DNA of 64,000 nt from assembly GCF_000332645.1 (NCBI RefSeq), contig NZ_AMXN01000001.1, positions 124,001-188,000 of the forward strand. Direction: 5' to 3'. The number at the start of each line of letters is the position of its first letter. Positions within the stretch are counted from its first letter, which is position 1. The notes beneath the pieces were generated by a model, which ran no database searches, was not told the origin of the DNA, and worked only from the letters and a program-made list of their open reading frames with translations. Source of the stretch: Bacillus inaquosorum KCTC 13429 (lineage in GTDB: Bacteria; Bacillota; Bacilli; Bacillales; Bacillaceae). This document shows, piece after piece, positions 20,916 to 31,600 of this stretch. Both the position numbers and the translations under genes were made by a program.

Positions 20916-20992
20916 ACTGCTGAAAACTGTTCGCTTTCACAGTGCCTATGCTCTCCCCTGAGCAAATACGACAATATTCATGCTTTTTGTTT

Positions 20993-21136
20993 CAATCGGT
21001 AATATCGATTCATTTTCCATTTATCATCCAAAATTGTCTTTACTTTCAGGCTGTCTGTTTTTATGATTAAAGCAGATTCAGCCTTGCCCCGATCTATGTG
21101 AGAGAAGCCGGTGCAAGACGCTGAGGCTTCTCTTAC
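20993..21136 (+). promoter_or_regulatory. pelC upstream region with long hairpin
   Basis: Two structures lie between yvpB and pelC: a palindrome AATCG-N7-CGATT (20993-21009), and a strong inverted repeat AGAGAAGCC / GGCTTCTCT (21101-21109 and 21125-21133) with a 15-nt loop, ending about 20 nt before the pelC ribosome site. There is no T-run after it on either strand, so it is a leader structure rather than a plain terminator. No riboswitch class recognised. Confidence 0.5.
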
Positions 21137-21169
21137 AAAAATTAAAGATATCCGGGGAGGATTTTATCA

Positions 21170-21835
21170 TTGAAAAAAATCGTGTCTATCCTATTTATGT
21201 TCAGTTTGGTTATGGGTTTCAGCCAGTTTCAATCATCAACTGCTTTTGCAGCTGACAAAGTGGTTCACGAAACAATTATCGTACCAAAAAATACAACATA
21301 TGACGGGAAGGGACAGCGGTTTGTAGCAGGGAAAGAATTAGGTGACGGAAGCCAGTCCGAAAATCAGGAACCTGTTTTTCGTGTAGAGGATGGAGCAACT
21401 CTGAAAAATGTGGTGCTCGGCACACCTGCTGCTGATGGCGTGCACACTTATGGAAACGTTAACATTCAGAATGTGAAGTGGGAAGATGTTGGTGAGGATG
21501 CGTTAACGGTGAAGAAGGAAGGAAAAGTGACCATCGATGGCGGCTCTGCCCAAAAAGCGTCAGATAAGATTTTCCAAATCAATAAAGCGAGCACCTTCAC
21601 AGTGAAAAACTTCACGGCGGACAATGGCGGAAAGTTCATTAGACAGCTTGGCGGTTCAACCTTCCACGTTGATGTGATCATCGACAAGTGCACCATCACG
21701 AACATGAAAGAAGCGATATTCCGGACAGACAGCAAAACAAGCACGGTCAGAATGACAAATACACGCTACTCCAATGTCGGCCAAAAATGGATTGGCGTTC
21801 AGCATATTTACGAAAACAATAATACTCAATTTTAA
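21170..21835 (+). CDS. pelC: PelC, secreted pectate lyase (PL3 family)
   Basis: 221 aa from TTG 21170, nine bases after GGGGAGG. Signal peptide ends near residue 27 (STAFA). The rest is a short right-handed beta-helix typical of polysaccharide lyase family 3: repeated strands with GATLKNVVLG, GNVNIQNVKWEDVGEDALTV and DGGSAQKASDKIFQ, and the C-terminal Asn-rich end. It cleaves polygalacturonate by beta-elimination, calcium-dependent. Convergent with yvoF, sharing a terminator. Confidence 0.93.
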   Translation: MKKIVSILFMFSLVMGFSQFQSSTAFAADKVVHETIIVPKNTTYDGKGQRFVAGKELGDGSQSENQEPVFRVEDGATLKNVVLGTPAADGVHTYGNVNIQNVKWEDVGEDALTVKKEGKVTIDGGSAQKASDKIFQINKASTFTVKNFTADNGGKFIRQLGGSTFHVDVIIDKCTITNMKEAIFRTDSKTSTVRMTNTRYSNVGQKWIGVQHIYENNNTQF

Positions 21836-21842
21836 AATGAAA

Positions 21843-21872
21843 AATCCCGCTGAAGTTTATTCAGCGGGACTT
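21843..21872. terminator. Shared terminator of pelC and yvoF
   Basis: 10-bp perfect stem TCCCGCTGAA / TTCAGCGGGA, loop GTTTA, A-run before and T-run after, so active both ways. It overlaps the last codons of yvoF. Confidence 0.9.
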
Positions 21873-22375
21873 TTCAATCTTGCTTGCATTTCTTCCTTCG
21901 TATAGATGATCCTCATCGGATTTCCGCCGACAAATGCCCCGGCAGGCACGTCTTTATGGACAAGCGTTCCGGCTGACACAACCGCACCATCCCCTATTTC
22001 CACACCTGGCAGAATGGTCGTGTTCGCACCGATCATCACTTCGTCTCCGATCAGGACTTTGCCGATCCGGTATTCATGAATCAAATACTCATGGGCCAAA
22101 ATGGTCGTATTGTACCCGATAATTGTATTTGTTCCGACTGAGATCTTTTCCGGAAACATAATATCCGGCATCACCATGAGGGCAAAGGATGTCTGATTTC
22201 CAACCTTCATCCGCAGAAATGTACGGTACAGCCAGTTTTTCATCCCTATAAACGGTGTATATCTCGCAATTTGAATGACGATAAAATTTTTGACAACCTT
22301 TACAAAAGGCACCGTTTGATAGACATGCCATAGTGAGTTAGCCCCCGAGACCGGATGGCGATCTGTTTTTCTCAC
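21857..22375 (-). CDS. yvoF: YvoF, hexapeptide-repeat acetyltransferase
   Basis: 172 aa. Central left-handed beta-helix with hexapeptide repeats (VGTNTIIGYNTTI, IGDEVMIGANTTILPGVEIGDGAVVSAGTLV), then GGNPMRII typical of the family's end. Probably an O-acetyltransferase for sugar or wall polymers; acceptor unknown. Last gene of the hprK-lgt-yvoD-ppaX-yvoF operon. Confidence 0.9.
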   Translation of the reverse strand: MRKTDRHPVSGANSLWHVYQTVPFVKVVKNFIVIQIARYTPFIGMKNWLYRTFLRMKVGNQTSFALMVMPDIMFPEKISVGTNTIIGYNTTILAHEYLIHEYRIGKVLIGDEVMIGANTTILPGVEIGDGAVVSAGTLVHKDVPAGAFVGGNPMRIIYTKEEMQARLKSPAE

Positions 22376-22378
22376 AGA

Positions 22379-23029
22379 TTACTTCACTCCAACGATTTGT
22401 AATAGATCACTCATTTTCTCAAGCATATAATCAGGCTCATGCTTCGCCAGCATTTCCGGCCCTTTAATCGTCCATGCGACTCCTGCCGTTTTTGTTCCGG
22501 CGTTTTTCCCTGCCAGCACATCGTGGTAATTATCTCCGACCATAATGGCTTCCCCAGGCTCGCTTCCAAGCTGTTTCAGCGCTAAAAGAACCGGCTCGGG
22601 ATCAGGCTTTGCCATCGACACATCATCGAGGGTGACGACCGTTTCAAAAAATTCACCGATCCCCGTCAGCTTGAGGCCCATATTGACAGTATCTCTTAAT
22701 TTCGTTGTTACAATCCCTAATTTAAAGCCGGCCTTTTTCAATGCATCCAGGGTTTCATACACTGTTTCATATTCGGTTACGAGTGAATCATGCATGTCAT
22801 GATTGTACGCTCTGTACATGGCGATCATATCATCGCATTTATCAGCATCCATCGAGGAGAATGTGTCAAAAAGAGACGGCCCGATAAACGCAAGGACATC
22901 CTCTCGTTTATACTTGCTCGGGTAATAATGCTCCAGTGTATGCAAAAAGGACGCGATAATTAATTCATTCGTATTAATAAGCGTTCCGTCTAAATCAAAC
23001 AGAATTGTCGTTACTTGTTTGTCACTCAT
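22379..23029 (-). CDS. ppaX: PpaX, pyrophosphatase of the HAD family
   Basis: 216 aa from ATG 23029 with GGAAG upstream, overlapping the yvoD stop (ATGA). HAD motifs: DLDGTLIN (nucleophile Asp), VTTKLRD (motif II Thr), KPDPEPVL (Lys) and VGDNYHDV (motif IV). It hydrolyses the pyrophosphate formed when HprK/P dephosphorylates Ser-HPr by phosphorolysis, pulling that reaction; co-location with hprK supports this. An in-frame start at 23071 inside yvoD was rejected. Confidence 0.96.
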   Translation of the reverse strand: MSDKQVTTILFDLDGTLINTNELIIASFLHTLEHYYPSKYKREDVLAFIGPSLFDTFSSMDADKCDDMIAMYRAYNHDMHDSLVTEYETVYETLDALKKAGFKLGIVTTKLRDTVNMGLKLTGIGEFFETVVTLDDVSMAKPDPEPVLLALKQLGSEPGEAIMVGDNYHDVLAGKNAGTKTAGVAWTIKGPEMLAKHEPDYMLEKMSDLLQIVGVK

Positions 23030-23964
23030 ATTGCTTCCTTTCCAACCGCTGAGGGTTTCCATTTTTTCCATGTATGCGCAATAATCATTGTTAGCAGCAC
23101 TGCTGTGGTGACACGTATCAGAAGAAGAGGCCAGACCGGTATGCCGAGCGGAATAAAGACAAGTGTATCTTCCACGACCGCGTGGCAGGCAACAAGAAAA
23201 ATAAACGCCAATGTCATATCCCGTCTGCTCACGCCGTCATCCTCGACAGCTTTGATCATAACACCGGCTCCGTAGGCCAGACCGATCGTCAATCCTGCCA
23301 CCATCGTCATGGACGTATTTTTATTCATGCCAAGCAGCTGCGTAAACGGAGACAGCCACCTGGAAAAACGATGCAGCCAGCCTAAATCTCTTAAAAACTG
23401 AATGATGATCATCAGCGGGATCACAATTGCCGCCAGCTGCAAAACACCAAGTCCGGCTTTCGTTAAACCCTCGGCTAGCATTGCCAGCCAGCCGTCTGGC
23501 GCTGCACTCTTTGAAGCGATAAAACCGTACTGCGCCGTTTCCTGTCCGCCATGCCAAATGAGATTAATGACGATTGCTGACACAGCGGCCAAACCGATGC
23601 GCACCGCCAAAATAACGCCAATTCTGATGCCAACCTTTGCGGCAACTGTCGATTCAATAATCAAGTTATGACAGAATGAAAGCATAACAGCTAAAATAAA
23701 AACTTCCTTCACAGATAAATCCAATGTTAAAATCCCGGCAATGCCAGCGTACAGATTCAGCATATTTCCCAGCACAAGCGGAATAGCCGCTTCACCTGAA
23801 AGCCCGAACAGGCCCATAACCGGTGTGATCAGCCGTACCAGCCAATCCATGACAGGCGTATGCTGGAGCAAAGTGACCAATAGTGTTACCGGGAAAATGA
23901 CTTTACCGAGCGTCCATGTTGTTTGAAGACCTGCCGCAAGACCAGTCAGAAAGATTTTCTTCAT
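23026..23964 (-). CDS. yvoD: YvoD, polytopic membrane protein (nucleoside recognition/Gate family)
   Basis: 312 aa, about eight hydrophobic segments in two similar halves. Each half contains a Gate-like run: [16 protein letters not shown] and [16 protein letters not shown]. The family resembles the spore maturation proteins SpmA/SpmB and nucleoside-transporter gates; transport substrate unknown. Sits between lgt and ppaX. Confidence 0.85.
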   Translation of the reverse strand: MKKIFLTGLAAGLQTTWTLGKVIFPVTLLVTLLQHTPVMDWLVRLITPVMGLFGLSGEAAIPLVLGNMLNLYAGIAGILTLDLSVKEVFILAVMLSFCHNLIIESTVAAKVGIRIGVILAVRIGLAAVSAIVINLIWHGGQETAQYGFIASKSAAPDGWLAMLAEGLTKAGLGVLQLAAIVIPLMIIIQFLRDLGWLHRFSRWLSPFTQLLGMNKNTSMTMVAGLTIGLAYGAGVMIKAVEDDGVSRRDMTLAFIFLVACHAVVEDTLVFIPLGIPVWPLLLIRVTTAVLLTMIIAHTWKKWKPSAVGKEAI

Positions 23965-23987
23965 CCCTCATCCCCCTTTGTTGACGT

Positions 23988-24797
23988 CTACTCCGCGTAC
24001 CGCTCCTTCGAGTACCCCTTGACCCGTCTGAAGATGATGGCTCCCACAGCCAAAACAATCAATACGATTGAAATCACCTGAGCGATACGAAGTGCATCAG
24101 TCAGCATTAAGCTGTCAGTCCTCATTCCTTCAATAAAGTATCTTCCGATTGAATACCAAATGATATAGATCAAGAACAGCTCGCCTCTCCGCAAATTCGC
24201 TCTGCGCAGGAGCAGCAAAGCGATGACTCCGACAAAGCTCCACAGTGATTCATATAAAAAAGTAGGGTGATAATATTGTCCATTGATGTACATTTGATTG
24301 ATGATAAATTCAGGCAGGTGCAGGCTTTCTAAAAAGGCTCTGCTGACTGCCTCGCCGTGCGCTTCTTGGTTCATGAAGTTTCCCCAGCGGCCAATCGCCT
24401 GGCCGAGCAAAATGCTTGGCGCGGCAATATCCGCAAGCTTCCAAAACGAAAGGTTTTTCACTCTTGAAAACACATAACCTGTTAAAATGGCGCCGATTAA
24501 CCCGCCGTGAATGGCAATGCCGCCCTTCCAAATCTTAATGATTTCTCCCGGATGTGCCGCATAATAATCCCATTCAAATGCAACGTAATAAATTCGTGCG
24601 CAAATAATCGCAATCGGAATGGCAAACAGGACAAGATCGATAAACGTGTCTTTCTGCAGCCCCCGTTTCTCACTTTCCCTCATCGCAATCCAAAGCCCTA
24701 GCAAAGCGCCGAGACCGATAATGATTCCGTACCAATGGACGGCTAACGGCCCCAGCTGAAAAGCTATCGGATTGAGTGGTTCTATCGCTTCATTCAT
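23988..24797 (-). CDS. lgt: Lgt, prolipoprotein diacylglyceryl transferase
   Basis: 269 aa, seven membrane segments. Lgt signature around [15 protein letters not shown] with the essential Arg and Asn; also the HGGLIGA motif with the essential His. It transfers diacylglycerol from phosphatidylglycerol to the lipobox Cys, the first step of lipoprotein maturation; likely clients here are CccB and the 1053 product. AGGAGT before the start; 13 nt after hprK. Confidence 0.97.
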   Translation of the reverse strand: MNEAIEPLNPIAFQLGPLAVHWYGIIIGLGALLGLWIAMRESEKRGLQKDTFIDLVLFAIPIAIICARIYYVAFEWDYYAAHPGEIIKIWKGGIAIHGGLIGAILTGYVFSRVKNLSFWKLADIAAPSILLGQAIGRWGNFMNQEAHGEAVSRAFLESLHLPEFIINQMYINGQYYHPTFLYESLWSFVGVIALLLLRRANLRRGELFLIYIIWYSIGRYFIEGMRTDSLMLTDALRIAQVISIVLIVLAVGAIIFRRVKGYSKERYAE

Positions 24798-24810
24798 TTA
24801 ACGCCAACTC

Positions 24811-25743
24811 CTATTCGTCTTGTTCGCCGTCTTCAATGACGTCCGCCAGCTTGTTGGTAAATTGCTCAGCGGCGTTCAGACCCATCCGCTTCAATCTGAA
24901 GTTCATCGCTGCCACCTCGATGATGACTGCGAGATTTCGGCCCGGACGGACGGGAATCGTCAGTTTTGTAATTTCTGTATCAATGATTTTCATGGTTTCT
25001 TCCTCAAGTCCGAGACGGTCGTATTGCTTGCCCTGCTCCCAGAGTTCAAGATTCATGACAATCGTAATTCGTTTATTGCTTCTGACCGCGCCGGCGCCAA
25101 ACAGCGTCATCACGTTGATAATGCCAAGCCCCCTGATTTCAAGGAGATGCTCAATTAATTCAGGCGCGTTTCCGACAAGGGTATCCTGATCCTCCTGCCG
25201 AATTTCAACGCAATCATCGGCAACGAGGCGGTGCCCCCTTTTCACAAGCTCCAGTGCGGTTTCACTTTTCCCGACGCCGCTTTTTCCCGTAATTAGCACG
25301 CCGACACCGTAAATATCGACAAGAACGCCATGAATCGCTGTAGTAGGCGCCAGACGGCTCTCAAGAAAATTGGTTAAACGGCTTGACAGCCTTGTCGTTT
25401 TCAGCGGCGATCTGAGGACAGGCACGCCGTTTTTCTCGGAAGCGTCAATCAGCTCCTGCGGGATAGGCATATCTCTGGAAAGAATAATAGCTGGTGTTAC
25501 ATCAGTGCACAGAGAATCCATTCGCTGCTTTTTATCCTCTTCCGGCAGCTGTTCAAAGAAAGAAAGCTCTGTTTTTCCGAGAAGCTGCACGCGCTCTCTC
25601 GGATAATATGTAAAATATCCGGCAATTTCAATGCCTGGTCTTGATAAGTCACTCATTGTAATCGGACGGTTAACCCCTTCTTCTCCGCTGATTAATTCCA
25701 AATTGAACTGTTCCATTACGTCTTTTGTGCGAACCTTTGCCAC
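24811..25743 (-). CDS. hprK: HprK, HPr kinase/phosphorylase
   Basis: 310 aa. N-terminal domain about 130 residues; C-terminal catalytic domain with Walker [10 protein letters not shown], metal-binding [10 protein letters not shown] and the family signature [20 protein letters not shown]. It phosphorylates Ser46 of HPr and Crh with ATP when glycolytic intermediates are high, and reverses it with phosphate. First gene of its operon. Confidence 0.98.
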   Translation of the reverse strand: MAKVRTKDVMEQFNLELISGEEGVNRPITMSDLSRPGIEIAGYFTYYPRERVQLLGKTELSFFEQLPEEDKKQRMDSLCTDVTPAIILSRDMPIPQELIDASEKNGVPVLRSPLKTTRLSSRLTNFLESRLAPTTAIHGVLVDIYGVGVLITGKSGVGKSETALELVKRGHRLVADDCVEIRQEDQDTLVGNAPELIEHLLEIRGLGIINVMTLFGAGAVRSNKRITIVMNLELWEQGKQYDRLGLEEETMKIIDTEITKLTIPVRPGRNLAVIIEVAAMNFRLKRMGLNAAEQFTNKLADVIEDGEQDE

Positions 25744-25793
25744 GATATGTTCCTCCTGTTCCGGGCTGCCCCGAGCTTGCTCACAATACTTTC

Positions 25794-25822
25794 ATTTTAT
25801 CACTTTCGGGCTTGAACCTAAA
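25794..25822 (-). promoter_or_regulatory. Probable hprK promoter
   Basis: Minus strand: TAAAAT (25794-25799) with a weak TTTAGG 17 bp upstream. Tentative. Confidence 0.4.
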
Positions 25823-25854
25823 ACAGATTTTATAAAAGACGGGAAAACACCTCA

Positions 25855-25891
25855 GCTGGTCTAGATCACTAGTCTGAAAAGGGGTAAAATA
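25855..25891 (+). promoter_or_regulatory. NagR operator (dre) and nagA promoter -10
   Basis: GCTGGTCTAGATCACTAG (25855-25872) is close to the GntR/HutC-subfamily dre consensus known for DasR and NagR (TGGTCTAGACCA type). TAAAAT (25886-25891) lies just downstream, so the site falls in the -35 region of nagA and a bound repressor would block the promoter. The repressor gene nagR is the third gene of this operon; GlcN6P or GlcNAc6P release it. Confidence 0.75.
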
Positions 25892-25924
25892 AATGTATTC
25901 ATATTCCAGAAAGGCGGATCACCT

Positions 25925-27115
25925 ATGGCAAAAAGTCTTCTTATCAAAGGCATCGCGATCGTGACAGAAAATGAAGTAATCAAAAATGGCTATGTCGGAA
26001 TCAATGGCGGAAAAATCAGCACAGTTTCAACAGAACGGCCTAAAGAGTCTTACTCAAAAGAGATTCAAGCACCGGCAGATTCCGTTTTGCTTCCCGGGAT
26101 GATTGACATTCATATTCACGGCGGCTATGGCGCAGATACGATGGATGCAAGCTTTTCCGCCCTCGACACCATGTCCTCAAGACTTCCAGAAGAAGGCACG
26201 ACGAGCTTTTTAGCAACAACCATTACCCAGGAACATGGGCACATTTCCCAAGCTTTGGTGAATGCAAGAGATTGGAAAGCAGCTGAAGAATCCTCTTTAT
26301 TAGGCGCGGAACTGCTCGGCATTCATTTGGAGGGGCCCTTTGTTTCACCTAAAAGAGCCGGAGCACAGCCAAAGGAATGGATCAGGCCTTCGGATGTTGC
26401 GCTTTTCAAAAAATGGCAGCAGGAGGCGGGCGGACTGATCAAAATCGTCACACTTGCGCCAGAGGAGGATCAGCATTTTGAACTGATCCGCTATTTGAAA
26501 GACGAATCGATTATCGCGTCGATGGGGCACACAGATGCCGACTCCGCATTACTGTCGGAGGCCGCGAAAGCAGGCGCGAGCCATATGACCCATCTTTACA
26601 ACGCGATGAGCCCGTTTCATCACCGAGAGCCCGGAGTGATCGGAACGGCGCTAGCCCATGATGGGTTTGTGACAGAGCTTATCGCTGACGGCATCCACTC
26701 CCATCCTTTAGCGGCAAAGCTTGCTTTTTTGGCAAAAGGCAGCAGCAAGCTCATTTTAATTACCGATTCCATGAGGGCAAAAGGCCTGAAAGATGGTGTA
26801 TACGAGTTCGGCGGCCAAAGTGTGACGGTAAGAGGAAAGACAGCTCTTCTTTCCGACGGAACACTTGCCGGTTCGATCCTCAAAATGAACGAAGGCGCAC
26901 GGCATATGCGTGAGTTTACAAATTGCTCTTGGATGGATATAGCTAATATAACTTCTGCAAACGCGGCCAAACAGCTGGGCATCTTTGACCGAAAAGGGAG
27001 TGTGACAGAGGGAAAAGATGCGGATCTTGTGATTGTCAGCAGTGATTGCGAGGTGATTCTCACCATCTGCCGCGGAAACATTGCATTTATATCCAAGGAG
27101 GCTGACCAGATATGA
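25925..27115 (+). CDS. nagA: NagA, N-acetylglucosamine-6-phosphate deacetylase
   Basis: 396 aa, amidohydrolase TIM barrel. Metal-binding MIDIHIHGGYG, HLEGPFVSPKRAG, MGHTDAD, HLYNAMSPFHHREPG and catalytic Asp in ITDSMRAKG. It turns GlcNAc-6-P into GlcN-6-P, feeding NagB. Overlaps nagB by 4 nt. Operon nagA-nagB-nagR handles wall-derived or chitin-derived GlcNAc. Confidence 0.97.
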   Translation: MAKSLLIKGIAIVTENEVIKNGYVGINGGKISTVSTERPKESYSKEIQAPADSVLLPGMIDIHIHGGYGADTMDASFSALDTMSSRLPEEGTTSFLATTITQEHGHISQALVNARDWKAAEESSLLGAELLGIHLEGPFVSPKRAGAQPKEWIRPSDVALFKKWQQEAGGLIKIVTLAPEEDQHFELIRYLKDESIIASMGHTDADSALLSEAAKAGASHMTHLYNAMSPFHHREPGVIGTALAHDGFVTELIADGIHSHPLAAKLAFLAKGSSKLILITDSMRAKGLKDGVYEFGGQSVTVRGKTALLSDGTLAGSILKMNEGARHMREFTNCSWMDIANITSANAAKQLGIFDRKGSVTEGKDADLVIVSSDCEVILTICRGNIAFISKEADQI

Positions 27116-27840
27116 AAGTAGTTGAATGCCAAACATATGAAGAGCTAAGCCAAAAAGCAGCCAGAATAGCGGCAGACACAATCAAGGAAAAACCTGACGC
27201 CGTTCTCGGTTTAGCAACAGGCGGCACACCGGAAGGCACGTATCGCGAGCTGATCCGCCTGCACCAAACTGAGAATCTTTCATTTAAAAACGTCACCACG
27301 GTTAATTTGGATGAATACGCCGGACTTTCAAGCGATGATCCGAACAGCTATCACTACTATATGAATTCTCGTTTTTTTCAGCATATCGACAGCCAGCCAA
27401 GCCGGCATTTTATTCCCAATGGAAATGCAGACGACCTGGAAGCCGAATGCAGGCGGTACGAACAACTAGTCGAATCCATTGGCGGCACTGACATTCAGCT
27501 TCTCGGCATCGGCCGAAACGGACATATCGGCTTCAACGAACCGGGAACGCCTTTCAAGTCGCGAACACACGTTGTGACATTAAATGAACAAACCCGCCAG
27601 GCGAATGCCAGATATTTTTCTTCAATAGACAGTGTGCCGAAAAAAGCACTCACAATGGGAATCCAGACGATTCTCTCAAGCAAGCGCATTCTGCTGCTTA
27701 TTTCCGGCAAAAGCAAAGCGGAAGCTGCGAGAAAGCTGTTAGAAGGAGACGTAAGCGAAGATTTCCCAGCATCGGCTTTGCACCTGCACCCCGATGTTAC
27801 GATTTTGATTGATCGTGAAGCCGCGGCATTAAGACCTTGA
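27112..27840 (+). CDS. nagB: NagB, glucosamine-6-phosphate deaminase
   Basis: 242 aa. Sugar phosphate isomerase-like fold with LGLATGGTPEGTY at the start, NLDEYAGL, and GIGRNGHIGFNEPG with the catalytic His. Converts GlcN-6-P to fructose-6-P and ammonia. AAGGAGG upstream of the ATG inside nagA. Confidence 0.97.
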   Translation: MKVVECQTYEELSQKAARIAADTIKEKPDAVLGLATGGTPEGTYRELIRLHQTENLSFKNVTTVNLDEYAGLSSDDPNSYHYYMNSRFFQHIDSQPSRHFIPNGNADDLEAECRRYEQLVESIGGTDIQLLGIGRNGHIGFNEPGTPFKSRTHVVTLNEQTRQANARYFSSIDSVPKKALTMGIQTILSSKRILLLISGKSKAEAARKLLEGDVSEDFPASALHLHPDVTILIDREAAALRP

Positions 27841-27857
27841 AAGGAACATGCTGACTT

Positions 27858-28589
27858 ATGAATATCGATAAACAATCGCCTATTCCGATTTATTATCAGA
27901 TTATGGAGCAATTAAAAGCCCAAATTAAGAGCGGAGAGCTGCAGCCGGATATGCCTCTTCCCTCCGAGCGTGAATATGCCGAACAATTCGGAATCAGCCG
28001 GATGACGGTTCGCCAGGCGCTTTCTAATTTAGTCAATGAAGGCTTTCTTTATCGCCTGAAAGGACGGGGCACCTTTGTCAGCAAGCCAAAAATGGAACAA
28101 GCACTCCAAGGGCTTACAAGCTTTACCGAGGATATGAAAAGCCGCGGGATGACACCGGGCAGCAGGCTCATTGACTATCAGCTAATTGAGTCAACTGAGG
28201 AGCTCGCAGCTTTATTAGGCTGCGGGCATCCCTCTCCTATCCATAAAATCACTCGAGTGCGGCTGGCAAATGATATTCCAATGGCGATTGAATCCTCGCA
28301 TATTCCGTTTGAGCTTGCGGGTGAATTAAACGAATCGCATTTTCAGTCGTCGATTTACGAGCATATTGAAAAGTACAACAGCATCCCGATTTCCCGTGCA
28401 AAACAGGAGCTTGAACCAAGCGCTGCAACATCGAAAGAAGCAAGCATCCTTGGCATTCAAAAAGGGGCGCCTGTCCTGTTAATCAAACGAACAACGTATT
28501 TACAGAACGGAACTGCTTTTGAACATGCAAAATCAGTATACAGAGGCGACCGTTATACATTTGTCCACTATATGGATCGGCTTTCATAA
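27858..28589 (+). CDS. nagR: NagR (YvoA), GntR/HutC-family repressor
   Basis: 243 aa. N-terminal winged helix of GntR type (PLPSEREYAEQFGISRMTVR) and C-terminal UTRA effector domain (about residues 90-235). Represses nagAB and the GlcNAc transporter gene; the predicted operator is at 25855. Starts 17 nt after nagB. Confidence 0.96.
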   Translation: MNIDKQSPIPIYYQIMEQLKAQIKSGELQPDMPLPSEREYAEQFGISRMTVRQALSNLVNEGFLYRLKGRGTFVSKPKMEQALQGLTSFTEDMKSRGMTPGSRLIDYQLIESTEELAALLGCGHPSPIHKITRVRLANDIPMAIESSHIPFELAGELNESHFQSSIYEHIEKYNSIPISRAKQELEPSAATSKEASILGIQKGAPVLLIKRTTYLQNGTAFEHAKSVYRGDRYTFVHYMDRLS

Positions 28590-28592
28590 AAA

Positions 28593-28622
28593 AATCTCCA
28601 ACCCTTTTTAAGGATTGGAGAC
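28593..28622. terminator. Shared terminator of nagR and yvnB
   Basis: Inverted repeat TCTCCAA / TTGGAGA with an inner CC/GG pairing, A-run on the left. The right arm overlaps the yvnB stop region. Confidence 0.7.
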
Positions 28623-31600
28623 ATGGCGAAAATCTAACTGGTCTGGCGCCGGACGATATGTCTCTTTTTTCGTCTTGAACTTCCAGATCGGTGATTTCGT
28701 TTTGCCGTTAAAGCTGTCTTCCACAATGGTGTACCAATAATAAACAGAGTGCGGTTCAAGATCATCCCAGCGGAATTCAGCGGTATCCCCGCTCTTCACT
28801 TGCTCCCGTTTTCCGAGCTCTTCATTGGTATATACATTACATTCAAAATAATCGGTTTCCACCTTTTTGACCCTCGGCTTCAAATCAAGCGAAAGCGAAA
28901 ACTCATCCTTGTTGCCGTAGGTATCCGTATCATAGTAGTTTTTATCTTGTAAATGCGGAGAGTACGTCGACACATGCACCATATCATTCGCCTGGTCAAA
29001 CTGCAGCAAACGCAAATACCCTTGCCCGCCTTCTGGCCCGCCCTGATAATCGGCCAGCATTTGATGCACGAGGCGATCCGGTTTTCCATCACCATCATCA
29101 TCAAGTTCATCAGTTTTTCTCATCGCACTATGATAATGCCCGCTTAACACCATCACCACATTCGGATTCGGCTTCACGACTTTTTTGAATATCTTCTCTC
29201 CGATCGGGCTTCTGTTTCCGCTGACCAGCAAATACTCATGAAAAGCTAAAACAGCCATCCGGTCAGGATGCTTCTTCAGCACTTGATTCATCCACGCGAT
29301 GTCTTCATCCGTAATGCCCCATCCCATGTACAGCATGATATAATCATTGCCGTTGCTCGAAATTAAGTCATAATGTCCGCGGTTATTTTTATAAGAACCG
29401 CCATAATGCAATTTTTTATCAAAACGATGACTGCCAAAGTATTTGCCAAACGCCCTGTAGGAGCCGTCCTTATGCCCGACATCGTGGTTACCTGCCAGCA
29501 CGCCGTAAGGAATCCCGCTTTTATCCAGAACAGACATTGACCGATCAGCGTTTTTCCACTGTCTGATATCGGCAGAATCATCTACAATATCACCCGTGTG
29601 AAACACATATTTGATATTGAGCTGCTTTTGATTACTTTTGATCCATGCGGTCTGTTTATCAAAAATATGCGGATAGCTTTCCGCGTAATACTGCGTATCG
29701 GACATCCAGGCAAATGTGTACATATCCTTCGCAGGAGGAATTTCATCCTGGACAATCACATTCATCTTCGACTTCCGCACAAAATCGGAGGCGATTACTG
29801 ACGCCTTCAGCGTAAACGGTTTGTGATCCTTGGCAACGAAGCTGTCAACCGGCTGCCACTCTTTTGTCCGATAATTCCAAGCATACATCGTCACCTTTCT
29901 TCCCGGCAAAGAACTTCCCTTCCAGACCGCTTCCGCCAAGTCATTCTCATCAACTGACGGATCAACCGTCACTTCAAAGCGATGATAAGGGAAAAGCTCC
30001 TTCTTTTCTGTCGATACTGTTTTTCCGTCAGCAGCAGATACCCGCTCCAATTCTTTATTCGTAAAGGGGGTCTCGCTTTCCGGCACAAAGCTTTTCGGCG
30101 GTTCAGTCAGTGACGCGTGCTTGAATATTTTCACATTGTTTCGTGCTGTATATTGAAATCCTCTATAAAAAGCAACATCCATGGGGTCATCCGTCGGATC
30201 CTTCACCCGCACAGAAAGCTTAGCCCTATGCGTATCGGCTTCGCTGTCTATGACCTCCGGCTGATCCGGATGCTCACGTTCTGTTTTAAACGTCCGCTCA
30301 ATGATTGTTTTATTGCCCGCGAGGTCCGTTGCGGTTATTTTTAGAGAATGTTTTCCCGGCAAAAGTTCAGAAGATGACGTATGATAGGGAAGTGTAATGC
30401 TCTCACCATCTAAAGACGCCTCCGCTTCCTCAATTTTGCTCCATTTATCATACATATCCGCCTGCAGGATGAGGTTTCCTTTGTACGTTTGTCCCTCGGT
30501 GATATTCGGCTCGATATGCGGCCCCGAATTATCTACACGCACAACCAAGCTTACTTTTTCCTTGCCGTCGCTTGCTTGAATATGGTGAGCGCCTTCAGAA
30601 AGCTTTGATGTATCCCACTTCAGCAACTGTGACGTAAACAGTCCGTCAGGAAGATTGAATTGAAATTGCCAGCTTTTATTCGAGCGCTGATTATCTCCAA
30701 TAAAGAGTTCCTTCTCAGGAGAAACCCTCTGATCCCTGATCACCGTCCCATCCGATAACACCAATCGGGCGTTTTTGACTAAGAAATCATCACGGTTTTC
30801 AGCCGTATCAAATGGAGACACCTTTGAACCTGATCGTATCGTAATACGCTGCAGCTGCTTCCCTTTACGGAGCAGCAACTCTGGTAAGGGAACAGAATAG
30901 GTGCGGTATTTATTTGTTGTATCATCAAATACCTTTAACACTTTGCCTTCCATCGTTACCGCGTTTTTAAAGTAAAGATTCGTTTTTCTCGTATCGAACG
31001 CAAAATACACTTCTTTTTCCATAGCGGGCTCTGTCACTTGTTTTTTTCCGTCTATCCACAGCTTAATGCTGTTAGTGCGCCCGTCTGTTGTCGCTTTGAG
31101 AAACTGAGTTCCCGATAGCGTGTCTCTGTTTTCAATGTTCATCCGCAAACCGTGCGATTTGCTTGTTTGTTTAATGTCAATCATTTTGACCGGCGTTCTC
31201 GCCTCATTGATTCCGTCCCCTGCTGCCACGTAATACTCAAGCTGATCCTTCCCGATCAATTCAGGCGAATACACAATATAATGGTAGAGATTGTCGTTGC
31301 GGTCTTTTTCAGCGAGAATGCGCTTAAACGGTTTGTTTTCATCTGTCCGATAGTAGAAGGCCGCTGTTTTCACAAGACTGCGGTCCCGTATATCAGCCCG
31401 CAGCTCAATGCTTTCAGCAGGGCGAACAGGCTTGCGGTCAGTCAAATCCTCAATGACCGGCTTTTCTTTATCAAGCTTAATTTTTCGTTTCTGCTCAGGA
31501 ACTTGCGCCTGTAATACCGTTCCCGGGGACGGATTTTTTTCTCCGATTGAGATATTGAGAAGTTCTGCGGTTCCGTCCAGCGGATACTTGTAAAGCACAG

